A stretch of 64,000 nt of DNA from Lingula anatina (taxonomy: Eukaryota > Brachiopoda > Lingulata > Lingulida > Lingulidae). The stretch's first letter is position 1, and each line of letters begins with the position of its first letter. Below are positions 21,412 to 32,061 of the stretch, in pieces. Where the stretch lies: assembly GCF_001039355.2 (NCBI RefSeq), contig NW_019775593.1, forward strand, positions 217,598-281,597, given 5' to 3'. Made by a program: the position numbers and the translations under genes. Under the pieces are notes generated by a model. The model was not told the DNA's origin. It worked only from the letters and a program-made list of their open reading frames with translations, and did no database searches.

Positions 21412-22668
21412 CGGGCTCAGATAACCAAACATAATAGGGAAACAGATACACAGAATAATACTCAACACATCGGGGGGGGGGGGGGGGGGGTGCAAAAAGA
21501 TTGGGACACTGCATGTTCTTCCTTCTCTACCAGAGATCACCTAAGTGATGACGTCATCCCTATGTTAAAATGTTCACAAGAATGTACAGGAGAGAGCACA
21601 TGGAAAATAAGCTGTGAATATCTAGTGAATAAACCATCTGTGGCTCAGGTTATTGGATAGTTCTTCACATCTTTCCATGGGGACCGATGTTTTGTTCCAA
21701 ACACTTTCAAAAGACACGTCTCTAGCATCGTTAACCCTGTCACCCATATTGATCACCAGTATGTGTATTTTGTTTGAGAATCAATTCTTATTTGATTCTG
21801 TCGTTTTTTCTCTAAAGCGCAATATATTAACGATGCTAAAAGCTTTCTTCTACTTTTTGGAATCGAAAACAAGTTCAGTTAGGGTCACATCATAACACTG
21901 TACCATTGTCTGCTGCATGTCTAATTGGATTAATAATACGGCTTGGTAATTGAAAACGATAATTGAAAAACGATAAACTGCATCAACATTTCCTGGTAAA
22001 AAGTTTTGTGACATCATCATCGATAAAAGAAACTATACATGCTTTGTGGATATTTCTGCAATTATTTGGTAGCATGAATAAATAATGGTTTATGTCAATA
22101 TTATCAATACGGAAACTAAACAGGTGCGGTTTTTTTTACCTCCCCCAGAAGGTGACCAAACTAAACTATAGAACTTTAAGAATATGCATTCCCTAGGACA
22201 GAAGGTCTCTGGAATGTCAGAGTGAAGACATTATTTTTGTTTGTATAATCTGCTGCACTGTGGAACCTGATGGAGAATAACATCCATCTGACGTGTTAAT
22301 TAAGGGTTGAGATGAAATGACAGATGTGCGGAATAAGGCGCTGGGAAAAGAAGACTTTTCAGGTATAGGCTACTAGCAGACTTAGTCGTAACCATTTACA
22401 AAACCGTCTTAATCGACTGCACGTCAGATAACGTCGTATATGATGCTTTTAAAATTAACTCTAACTGAACGTTGTTCTCCATGTTGTTAGGGTCTCTCTT
22501 GGCAACATGTCCACATAAAAAGACTGTTTTACTTATTTTCTGTGAATGAACATGTCTCTTTTTCTATTATTGTTATTGCTTTCTTGGAGTATATATTTTG
22601 AAGTTGTTGAAAATAAAACAACGCTGTCGTCATTTCAGGCCTCTAGCTGACCCGTAGACAAGTTCAAC
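21412..22668 (+). promoter_or_regulatory. Upstream region and 5' UTR of NLR-B
   Basis: After a G-run (about 21472-21490), the sequence from about 21520 matches the NLR-A upstream region in blocks. It contains the shared CRE (21549-21556) and the shared non-coding exon donor (exon end 22362, intron GTATAG). The acceptor before the first coding exon is TTTCAG at 22638. Confidence 0.55.
21549..21556. promoter_or_regulatory. CRE-like palindrome TGACGTCA upstream of NLR-B
   Basis: Same palindrome and flanks as 222-229 upstream of NLR-A. Confidence 0.5.
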
Positions 22669-25600
22669 ATGGAGCCAGAAACAGGTTCAGGTAAGAAGTT
22701 GAGGACAGTAGTTGTGTTAATGCCGGTGTGGCAGGAGTGCACGTCCTAGTAACGCAAGTCCGCCCGGAAACACTAAGTCCTGGGAATGCAAGTCCTAGGG
22801 CATGTATTGCTAGGTATGGAAGTCCTAGGACATACGTTACTAGGATTTAATGTCCGTAGGACAACGGCTCCCAAGTAGTGCAAGTCCTACATGTAGTAAT
22901 GCACGTCCTAATGGGACGTGAGTTCCTGACATTTTAGTAACGCATGTCCTATATAGTTTATCCCAAGAAATGAAATGAATAAATAGATATAGAGACATAC
23001 TAGTTTTAAAAATATAATAAACGTTTGCTTTATTCTATTTATATGACATTTTATCTTTATATTTTACAATGTTTTCCGATAGGCAGTTTATATGCATATT
23101 AATGAAAAAACAAAAGCAATTAATTTATTTTATGTGTATTCTTCATCTAGTAAACCCAAATTTTGACTTGTTAAAACGCATATTTTTTGCATACTCCTCC
23201 CTCAGTGCACAATATGTCTGAGCCTGGTTTGCCCGATATTTTTTCACAAAATAATTCACCATCCAAAGGCATCCCTTATTTTCATCCCGTGAGGTATATG
23301 TACAGTGTATATTATTTCATGTCCTTTTCTACTGGAGTGTACCTTTTGTGTTTTGTGTCGAAATTCTTATTTTCTCTCCCTCTCTCTCTTTTTCAAAACC
23401 TTATTTTCCTAAGAGAAAAATCACTTTACACAAAACACGGGATCTCCGTTCTTAGATTTATTTTTCGGTTTACACTGAAATTGAAAAATAACCTCAAACT
23501 CGCTGGAAATTTGCTCTTGGAAAGTATGGACGGAGATTTAAGACAAATCAAGATAGTTAAGAAATTGAAAATTGCAATATATGTATATAATGTTCTGTAA
23601 TAACCCTTTGCTATTTTGGTGCTTTGATACTTAAAAGACAAAACAAAAAAGTTGTAAATGTAATGAGCACGGAATTTCGAACACATATTAGACATTAAAA
23701 ACACCATTAAACATTTTGCTACAAGTAATAAATAGGGGTAAGAGGGGGGTATGGTCAAGTCAAAGATAGGTCTCGAACCCATAGATACAATAGAACGATT
23801 GATGATATCTTACCTCGTGGTCTTGCACACTAACCACTAGACAGACGAGCTGAAGTTGCAAACCTCTCATTTTTTGTCTGATATATGGCTCACCAGAAGG
23901 ATTTCATATACATTTATAGTTTTATCATTTAACGGTATTGTTGCCTAAGAATAGGACTTTCAAATGGCTGGAATGTAACAGGAATAAATGTCCGACAGTA
24001 ATACAAGTCCTACTTACTCTAATTATGAGCCAGGAACCAAAGTCCCTGTAGGACTACTATTCCCAAGTAATGTTAGTCTTATGGACAACCATTTTCATTT
24101 TCCTACGGACCTCGGTTCCTTGGGGACTTGGATTACTGTTACATGTACACCGGGTAAATTAATGCAACAGAGGTGGTTATATTCTTACACTAGAGCAGCA
24201 AATTTGTGCCAATTATTGGTTTGAGGATGTAATGTAAAACATTTCTTCACGACATAACATTAAGGTCAAACACATTGTCAGCTTTGAATATTTATTTCTA
24301 GTTAGTATCTGTAATCCGCCATGAATTCTCGCAACCTCGTTTGTTGATGCGTTTAACAGTTTAATTCATTTTTACGTTTTCTCAGTTAATCTATCTAGCG
24401 TGCCTAAGTCAAAATAAAAAAGCAATTAAAAGTTTAAAAAGATAAAATAATTTAAAAATAATGCGAATTTTATTTTATTTACATGCTTATTGCATAATCA
24501 AATTAAAATTAATATCTACAAGTGTTCCATTTAGGTGAAATGCAACAATTTTGAAAACGTATTCAACTTATTTTCCTTTTGAGACAGTTTCTCAACACTT
24601 TTTAGGTCGAATCGAATACGGAGAATTAAAAAAAAGTCCTACTTATATTAATATCCTGCTGATTTGTTGTAATGAGCGACATTTGAAAATCATTGTCGTT
24701 AGATTGCTCCTATTTTAACCTTCCCTGTATGATTATAATCATTGCACCAAATGCCATTTCATCTGCTTTCTGAAAGTACCTATGTTTTATGTATAGATGA
24801 ATTTCTAATTATCTTAATAATCTTGTGATCCTATTTGTTATCAACTGACAATGATAAAGAAGACAGACATGGTCATCATCCATATTATATGAATGCATAC
24901 TGTACAGCCTGCAAATTTCACCTTGAGTAATGAAAAAGGCAAAACAAAAAAATTTGCAACTGCATACTGTTACAACAACAAAAAGGGTATGAGATAAGGA
25001 CAATGGAATATGTGTTATAAGAACTTTATATTTACATGTATTATATGTGACGTTGAAACTTTTTAATGCCAACGCGAAAATAACTAATGTGAAGTTGGTT
25101 TGATGAAACAAAAAATCAGTAAAGACTGACTTCTGCTGAAGCCATTAACAAACGTCAACCAAAGTTTTTATGTATGCAAGGATTATTTCCTCATAGGTTG
25201 GCTACTATAAGGTTTTTTTGTTTTATTGCTAAACTTGTCTTTTTGTTTATAAACATGTTTTAACATGTCATGTATGTTTCTTCTAATTATTGTTCAATTT
25301 TATACCATTTGCATGTGTTAGTCTTCGTTTGTTTTTGTATCTCCCCTATCTTAGTGTGACGTGTCCTTCGATGCATGCAGCACAGGGGGATTCCAATTCG
25401 ATATCAATATGAATACCTTCCATGTGGTAATGAATCAATGTGATCTAGGATAATAATGATCAAATCTTCATTTTGAATTCAAAAGAAGAATTTACTGGTC
25501 ATTTTCAATAAGACGAAATTTAACATATGTCTTTCTTTCAGATTCATGTCCTCAAGTGGACTCCACTGAGTCGTCAACTACGGACGTAGTAGACACCCAG

Positions 25601-28600
25601 CATTTATATCCTCCATTACCAACTGAAGAGACAATGAATACACAGACCACAGTGACAGGTCTTGCAAGTGTTGATGTGGGAACCAGTTCAGGTAATACCC
25701 TTTCCCTCCCTCCCTCTCTCCCTCCCCCCTCTCTCTCTTAGCTCTGTGTCACCGCATCAGGGCCTCCGTCGACGTCACTTTTCTGACGTCAGCATAACAC
25801 CATTTTGACCTATGGCTCTGTCTCCACACCTGGGCTACATGTACCACGAGGACATATAAATAGAGTACCTGCCATGACCAGATGACCATTTGTGATGTCT
25901 AACTTTATATTTTATGCGTGATGGAGTGCCTCAGTTAGATGTGACTGCCTGTTATCTTTAACAAAATCGACTCAGTTAACCGTGCAGTTATCATATACAT
26001 GTATATATTGTGTTGCTTCGGGCCCGTCATTTAGATTACCTTTGAAAATATTTAAATTTGAGGCGTTCGTATGGTACTCATGGTTATGGGTGTATCTATT
26101 TATTATTGAAATTATAATACCCCCACAGATGTTATGCTTTGCCCTGGTTAGTTTTTAAGTTAACGATCTACTTGTTGTAACTCAAAAAGTTTTAAAAGGA
26201 CACATTTCAATAAAAAATACAGGATCAGCCAGAAATGTGCTGATCTAGAATCAACTGAACTTTAAAAACGCTCAATATATTCATTACCAATGGGAAATGA
26301 GCTGACTTGGCGTGGGTCTGCACCCTTTGATGGTTTTATTTCCAGTCATTATTTTTTTCAGTAACAAGTGCTAGATGCATGGGATTTCAATTCGATATCA
26401 ATATGAATACCTTCCATGTGGTAATGAATTAATGTGATCTTGGATTAAAAAATAATCAATTTCACATATTCAAAATATGACTAAACTAAACGTTTTCAAT
26501 AATACTAAAATTAAACATATATTTTTATATTATATTCTATAGGCAAACATGCGATAGGAGACGCCAGAACAGACAAGTCAGAAGTTAATCCTGCAAAACG
26601 TGAGTCATGTCAGCCGTCATGTATTCTTATGACCAACAATGTCTGATACAGTTCGTCAACAATACCATATCCCTATTAACTTGATCATTGTTTAGTTTGC
26701 TGTGTTGTAAAAATGGGAATTTTAGTCGTTCACGTTTTCTTTTCATATAGCTTGGTTGGATTTTGATGCCATGTGAGGCATACTTTTACAATAATGAAAT
26801 TAAACTTATACATATTCCCAAAAATGAAAACCGTAAACTTTCCAGAAGGATATTTAAATAATCCATTCTGGACAAAATTAAATAAAAAGAACTACATTTA
26901 AATTTAAAATTGCATCGTTTTAACAAGTGTGATACCTACTGAATTTGTTTATTTTGCCTCATATTTTTTTATTCTAAGAACTACATACACTGTAGTTGAA
27001 AGAAATATACTTTTTTTGCAGGCAGCAAACTCCATACGACCGAACCAGATGCTGCCTTTTGTCAGGTACATTCAGAATTTTCATCACTCAGCCTAAATTG
27101 TTTTTGCTTCGTTGGGGGGAGGGGGTATTTTAAGGACCCATTTAATTCCACTCTGTATACAGGGGCATAAAATGTGCACTACGTTTGTATATCTTATACC
27201 CCCTTTACACTGGACGGCGTCCTTCCTACGTCCTTTCTGCGATCATGAAATTTGGCATTGCTGTGGTCTTAATAAGGAGGCACGAGCATTGATTTTGTAT
27301 AAGAATGAATGCTCAATGATCGACCAGTTGTAGGCACGTAAAGTATTATAATTTTTAACTCTTAAATGGGGCCGTGCTACTGGACGCAGAAAGGACGCCG
27401 TCCAGTGTAAAGGGGGCTTTAGTTAATCTTATACTTCACATGTGGTATATTTATTTGTGCTGAGCTGTCGTTCTCTGTATTCACTTTATTTCTCTTTAAT
27501 ACTTTAAGTTACCAGTCATATGTTGCACTATACTTTATAGTCTTATTTAGCTTTTCACAATGAATATAGGAAACCACCAACCTGCTTTTCCAACTTTTTC
27601 ATTGTATTGTTCATGAATAAGAACTACTAGCAGATGGCACTCATGTTTTTCAATTCCAGCTTTAAGTTTCATTTCAGTTTCTAATATTAGCACAAAAACT
27701 TAAAATTGTCTTCTAATTATCAGGTACCTGTAATGAGCCCAACACACAAAAACCTGTTGGTACAAATGCGCCAAATGCTGATAACAGATCTCCAAGTTGA
27801 GGGCATCATCCCGGACATGGTGGCCAGCGGCATCCTTAGTAAACTTAATGCAGATAAGATAAAGGCTCAAAAGACGGAACAAGACCAAGCTTTTGAATTT
27901 CTCTGTATTCTACCGAAATGTGGTCCTCGTGCATTTGACACCTTTGTTGAAGTGTTGAGAAAACACAACAAAAAAGAACTTGCAGGTTCGTTAGCAGAAA
28001 AGGCGACCAGTTGTTGTAGTAAAAACCAAATAGCAAACGTTTACATCAATCATATGAGCCAGATACAGCGACTTCCCTGGGACCCCGACGATACAATGCA
28101 CATGGACGATGTGTATGTTAACTTACAATGGGTACAAGAAAAAAGAGAACCCAAAGGCATAAGTTGTAATTCAGTTGAAAGTTACACCTCAATATTTAAA
28201 AATACTGAACAAGGCAAAAAACCAAAAAGAATATTGGTCAGAGGCAAAGCAGGTATTGGCAAAACCACTTTTACACAGAAGATGGCAACAGACTGGGCAA
28301 ATGCCACACTAGGATTGAAAGACTGTAACAATGTTCTGTCAAAATATAAACATCTTATCATATTAAATCTACGCAGCATTCAGCCTGGTCAAACACTGAA
28401 AGAAGCAATTGAAATACAAATTCCTTGTTCTGAAGAAAATACGAAAGCAGTGGTAGAGGAAACCATGCATGCTCTAGACTTTGACGGTGACCAAGTGCTA
28501 TTGGTCTTTGACGGTTATGATGAATACGACCCCAAGACTTCACAAGAAATTAGAGATGTCATCAATCGCAGACGATACCAGGATGTATGCACCATCATCA

Positions 28601-30687
28601 CAACTCGTCCATGGAAAGCAGTAGAGTTGATGAACAGACGTATTATGGACAGTGTGTATGAAATCACTGGGCTAACAGAGGGCAATATAGCTCAGTATGC
28701 TGCAAATTTCTTTGATGACAAAGAAACATATGATGAATACCTGAAATTGGAGAACATGACTAGAGAAGAAATCCGTGATTTTGAAGAAGCTCATGATATT
28801 CGTATTGATCATTTTGAGTGTTGTTGGGACACATATGGTGAAATAGGGAAGGGTCTTTTAGGATACCTAAGGAAAATGAATCTCATGTCCCTTGCAAATA
28901 TACCAATACTTTTACTGTTCATTTGTCTTTTGTGGGAAGATTCTAAGAAAGATTCACTTTTAGGTTCCTACACACTGCTATATGAGAACCTTATACACTT
29001 GCTCATAAGACGAAGACATGGAATCATTTCACAGGAAAAATTGGATGAAAAGTTGGGAGAATTCAAGGGGGCCTTTTTCAAGCTTGGTAAGCTGGCTTTA
29101 GAGGGTCTGTTTAAACCAGATGGGGGTCTTGTATTTGATGAAGAAGACTTGAAATCGATTCCAAACATCAGTGAGTTGTACAGTTTAGGTCTCCTCAACA
29201 AGTCCAAAGTACATTGTAACTTTGATGTGAAATATCAAGTAACATTTCCTCATAAAACCATCCAAGAACTATTTGCTGCAAAATACCTTTCTTGGACAAT
29301 AAGTGAAAAGGATCATGTTTTAGATGAATTTTTAGGACGCTTAAACACCCTTGACAGGCTCTATGACATGAACTATGTGCTGTGCTTCTTATGTGGGTTA
29401 TCAGAGCAGGCGATTGGCAAAGTGCGACCTAGAGTTCAAGAGCTGGCAAAGATGGATGCAACTCTAAAACACATTTATTCTCCAAATACTGGAGGTGAAA
29501 CCAGTATTTTCTACGACAGACATACCATCTCATGGTATTATCCCTTTGATAGTACCATTGCTGATTGGTACATACAATATTTTAACGATCTCCTCCTAGA
29601 ACACTGGTATGCCCACTGTACCCAGGAAAGTGATTTGACTCCTGAGCTTGCCCCCTGGCACACCATACTCCGCATACCACACTCCTTTAGACACTATGAT
29701 CCCAGATTTCAGGAGGTCTTGGACAACAGTTTACGCAACAATAAACAGATATGGAAAAATGTATTCCAAGATGTCAATACTGTCATTTCTGACAGCAAAC
29801 CATACTCATGGGACGACGAATTTGAAAGGCATGATATACAGCAAATGGAAGATAAAACGATCCCCTTATTAATGATGTGTAAATTATTCAGGAATCTTTC
29901 ATTTGTATTTTGGGATGATAGCCAAAAATGTAATAATCTCGGTACCGATGCTATAAAACATGTATTGTCCAATGCGCCTAACTTAAACACACTTTGTATC
30001 GATAGAGACTTTGATAGTTCATACCTATCTTTAATACAAAACCCCGCAAATTTCCGCAACCTGCTTGTTAGACAATGGAAGGATCTTAGTGAAGCACCAG
30101 AACCAGTTAGTGAAGCACCAGAACCAGTAGATACTCAGATCCTTAGGCAGATGTCAGCATTGAAGTGTTTACATTTAGAACGCGTTACATGTCAAAACTT
30201 GAAAAAAGACATAGGAGGTCAGCTGCCGTTCAGTCGTGGTCTGACGCACTTAGCGATTATTGATTTTCTCCTTACTGCTGAGTGTGTTATGATACTAGGG
30301 AAGAACCTTCAATATGTGTCAGGACTGGAACAAATAAAACTGGAAGGTGTTTTCGAGTATGACAATTGTCCATATATTGATCAGGTTGAGAATGAAGAAC
30401 ATGGGTGCCCGGATGTTTGTGAAGCTGTGTTTGAACTGGGCCACGGTGTGACACACACTCCTAAGCTGAAACACTTCTCATTGGCAGACAATAAGTTGGG
30501 TTTGCACTGTGGTATTACCAGACCACTCACAGCATTGGTGCAATCTCTATGTACAGTGTCAGAGCAGATCGGAATGGAGATTGACTTATCTCGTAATTGG
30601 GAAGACAGAGTAGACGGCCTCAAGGAGCAGATAGAGTGCATTGTCAGGTCATACCCACACGTGACCCTGACCTTTAAGTGGAGGTAG
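22669..30687 (+). CDS. NLR-B: CARD-NACHT-LRR immune receptor lacking HEPN, 1078 aa, five coding exons
   Basis: Coding exons 22669-22690, 25542-25691, 26543-26599, 27022-27065 and 27724-30687; GT-AG junctions and phases 1,1,1,0 chain to 3237 nt. The N-terminus is a short acidic, serine/threonine-rich leader (MEPETGS, then a 50-residue exon) in place of the HEPN domain. CARD follows at about 107-189, then NACHT with Walker A 265-273 (GKAGIGKTT) and Walker B near 351-358 (LVFDGYDE), the PHKTIQELFAAKYL motif and degenerate LRR-like segments. It is the tandem paralogue of NLR-A; the large exons align end to end, with the C-terminal third the most different. Residues around 30090-30131 hold a 7-residue tandem repeat. 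The 22-nt first exon is short and is the least certain part; further upstream coding exons cannot be excluded. Confidence 0.82.
22735..24140. mobile_element. Foldback-type element with short degenerate tandem repeats at both ends
   Basis: From 22735 to 22950 a motif like AGTAATGCAAGTCCTA recurs about ten times with changes. From about 23960 to 24140 it recurs, partly inverted (GGACTTGGATTACTGTTAC is the complement of GTAAC-AA-CAAGTCC forms). The middle is AT-rich and holds a tRNA-like sequence. The design is like TU/FB foldback elements; ends were not fixed. Confidence 0.5.
23761..23853 (-). repeat. tRNA-like / SINE-type sequence
   Basis: On the - strand an A-box-like TAGTGGTTAGTG (23828-23839) and a consensus B box GGTTCGAGACC (23769-23779) with a pairable T arm. 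The spacing between boxes is too long for a plain tRNA, so this is a SINE-type or decayed tRNA with an insertion. Confidence 0.5.
25692..27723. other. Introns 2-4 of NLR-B
   Basis: 25692-26542: CCCT/CT-rich start, then AT-rich. 26600-27021: nothing found. 27066-27723: a 218-bp MITE at 27199-27416, otherwise nothing. Confidence 0.6.
27199..27416. mobile_element. MITE with CCCCCTTTACACTGG inverted ends
   Basis: Left end CCCCCTTTACACTGGACGG and right end the inverse, extended inwards by GGCGTCCTTTCTGCG on both sides. 218 bp, non-coding, in the last intron of NLR-B and absent from the matching NLR-A intron. Confidence 0.85.
27724..30687 (+). CDS. CARD-NACHT-LRR exon of NLR-B (coding exon 5)
   Basis: 2964 nt after AATTATCAG, starting V-P-V-M-S-P in phase 0, directly comparable with A-P-V-M-S-P in NLR-A. 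CARD landmarks (GIIPDMVASGILS, LPKCGPRAFDTF), NACHT Walker A and B and TTRPW sensor are all intact. The segment after the sensor (about 28725-28860) and the stretch around 29490-29560 differ most from NLR-A in length and sequence. It ends TLTFKWR. Confidence 0.92.
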   Translation, partial: VPVMSPTHKNLLVQMRQMLITDLQVEGIIPDMVASGILSKLNADKIKAQKTEQDQAFEFLCILPKCGPRAFDTFVEVLRKHNKKELAGSLAEKATSCCSKNQIANVYINHMSQIQRLPWDPDDTMHMDDVYVNLQWVQEKREPKGISCNSVESYTSIFKNTEQGKKPKRILVRGKAGIGKTTFTQKMATDWANATLGLKDCNNVLSKYKHLIILNLRSIQPGQTLKEAIEIQIPCSEENTKAVVEETMHALDFDGDQVLLVFDGYDEYDPKTSQEIRDVINRRRYQDVCTIITTRPWKAVELMNRRIMDSVYEITGLTEGNIAQYAANFFDDKETYDEYLKLENMTREEIRDFEEAHDIRIDHFECCWDTYGEIGKGLLGYLRKMNLMSLANIPILLLFICLLWEDSKKDSLLGSYTLLYENLIHLLIRRRHGIISQEKLDEKLGEFKGAFFKLGKLALEGLFKPDGGLVFDEEDLKSIPNISELYSLGLLNKSKVHCNFDVKYQVTFPHKTIQELFAAKYLSWTISEKDHVLDEFLGRLNTLDRLYDMNYVLCFLCGLSEQAIGKVRPRVQELAKMDATLKHIYSPNTGGETSIFYDRHTISWYYPFDSTIADWYIQYFNDLLLEHWYAHCTQESDLTPELAPWHTILRIPHSFRHYDPRFQEVLDNSLRNNKQIWKNVFQDVNTVISDSKPYSWDDEFERHDIQQMEDKTIPLLMMCKLFRNLSFVFWDDSQKCNNLGTDAIKHVLSNAPNLNTLCIDRDFDSSYLSLIQNPANFRNLLVRQWKDLSEAPEPVSEAPEPVDTQILRQMSALKCLHLERVTCQNLKKDIGGQLPFSRGLTHLAIIDFLLTAECVMILGKNLQYVSGLEQIKLEGVFEYDNCPYIDQVENEEHGCPDVCEAVFELGHGVTHTPKLKHFSLADNKLGLHCGITRPLTALVQSLCTVSEQIGMEIDLSRNWEDRVDGLKEQIECIVRSYPHVTLTFKWR
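30090..30131 (+). repeat. In-frame 21-bp tandem duplication in NLR-B
   Basis: The codons for S-E-A-P-E-P-V occur twice in a row with one synonymous-type difference. NLR-A has a single S-E-A-P-I-S-V at the same place. Confidence 0.9.
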
Positions 30688-32061
30688 AGAGCACTGTCTG
30701 TCAGTTCTTATCCGCACGTGACCGTGACCTTTAAGACAATGTAACTTCTTTGAGCACATTGCCTTGTGAAGAGTAATCTGAGGGATTGTTATTTGGTCGA
30801 GATAGGCCCTACATTTTTTAAAAGCATAAGTGGATAAAGAAAAACTCACGTAGATTAAATGTTAAGTGGTGTGTATATAATGGCCATTGAAAGTGGGGAA
30901 TGTGTTACTGTTTGCCTCACCTTTGCCAAACATGGTGTGAGTGATAATATTGTTTTGTCATCTTATCACCATGTTCATGAACTGGCATGTCTATATTTAT
31001 GTATTTGATTATCATTGCCCAGACTGATAGTTGACTGGTAAAGTGGAAATAATGTGACAAATTGTTATTTTATACGGTGAATATATATGATAATGGCTGT
31101 ATAATTCCATCGGGGACATTGTAAACATATTGTATTTTAGTGAACAGGCACAGATGTGTATGTACATATAGTTGTATGCATGTCATAAGTGGATAAACAT
31201 AATCCAGATTTAATGCGAAATGATGTGTAGTGTATGTGCATAGTGGTCATTGAAAGTGGGACCTAGAATTCAGTTTCAATGTAATTCTTTTTTAACGAAA
31301 AATGTTCTAAATCAATTTGAAGGATTTCCCAAAACAATTCCCTAACTGTGACATTCATTACAGAAAAAACATCTGAACTGTAAAAAGTACACCAAATGTT
31401 CTAGAATAGATTGAGAACCATAAATGAACGCCAAATGAGACAATTTTTTTTTGCAGGGGCTACACTTGCTAAAATTGATGCTGCTTTATAATGTGAGTGC
31501 AAATATTGTTTTATCATTTTTATCAACATGTTCATGAACTATATCCCGACATTCCAATATTTCTGTATTTGATAATTATAAAATATTGCCTGACTGGCAA
31601 TGTGAAGTTTCCAATGGCATTTACATGTTAATCAAGCTTAAAATAAGTGTATATCAATGGTCATATGTGGTATATATTTATTTTTTTATTAAGTAGTCTT
31701 TTTGTTATCTAATAATGTAAGTTGTAAATAAAATAGTATTATCAGGTTAAAATGTGTTTTCTTATATGCATGTCCATTATTTGCAGCACAATTTATTGAT
31801 CACAGCTTATAATAATTTTTAAAAAGTGTAAATTACATCTATGCCATTGTTAGCATTCCCTGTTGATAAAATAGCCATATGCATGCAAAACACCTTTATA
31901 AGGCATTCAGAATAACTTGATCCGCGGACTAGCAGATCTAAGGACTAAATATGGCCGAGTCACTGAAAAGGAGCACCGACTAATACTCTGATGGCCTCCC
32001 TGCCTACACACACGCCGTCGATTTAAAGACCTGGCAATTAAACCTAAAAGCCAAGATTTAA
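30688..32061 (+). other. 3' region of NLR-B
   Basis: Begins with a second copy of the coding end (30686-30740 resembles 30628-30680), then AT-rich sequence to the AATAAA at 31727-31732, then sequence shared with unit 1 at about 15925-16190. No further gene. Confidence 0.6.
31727..31732 (+). terminator. AATAAA poly(A) signal of NLR-B
   Basis: About 1040 bp after the stop, in a block conserved with 15919-15924. Confidence 0.5.

Larger units (their letters stand above)
22691..25541. other. Intron 1 of NLR-B
   Basis: Position equivalent to where NLR-A has the HEPN exon, but no HEPN-like reading frame is present. It contains the foldback-type repeat 22735-24140, a tRNA-like sequence and otherwise AT-rich unremarkable DNA from 24240 to 25540. 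A block near 25370-25460 (GATATCAATATGAATACCTTCC) recurs at about 26390-26440. Confidence 0.6.

Noticed and set aside
22691-25541. Search for a decayed HEPN exon in NLR-B intron 1
   Set aside because: No R-x(4-6)-H context or similarity to 1093-1912 found by eye in the three + frames.
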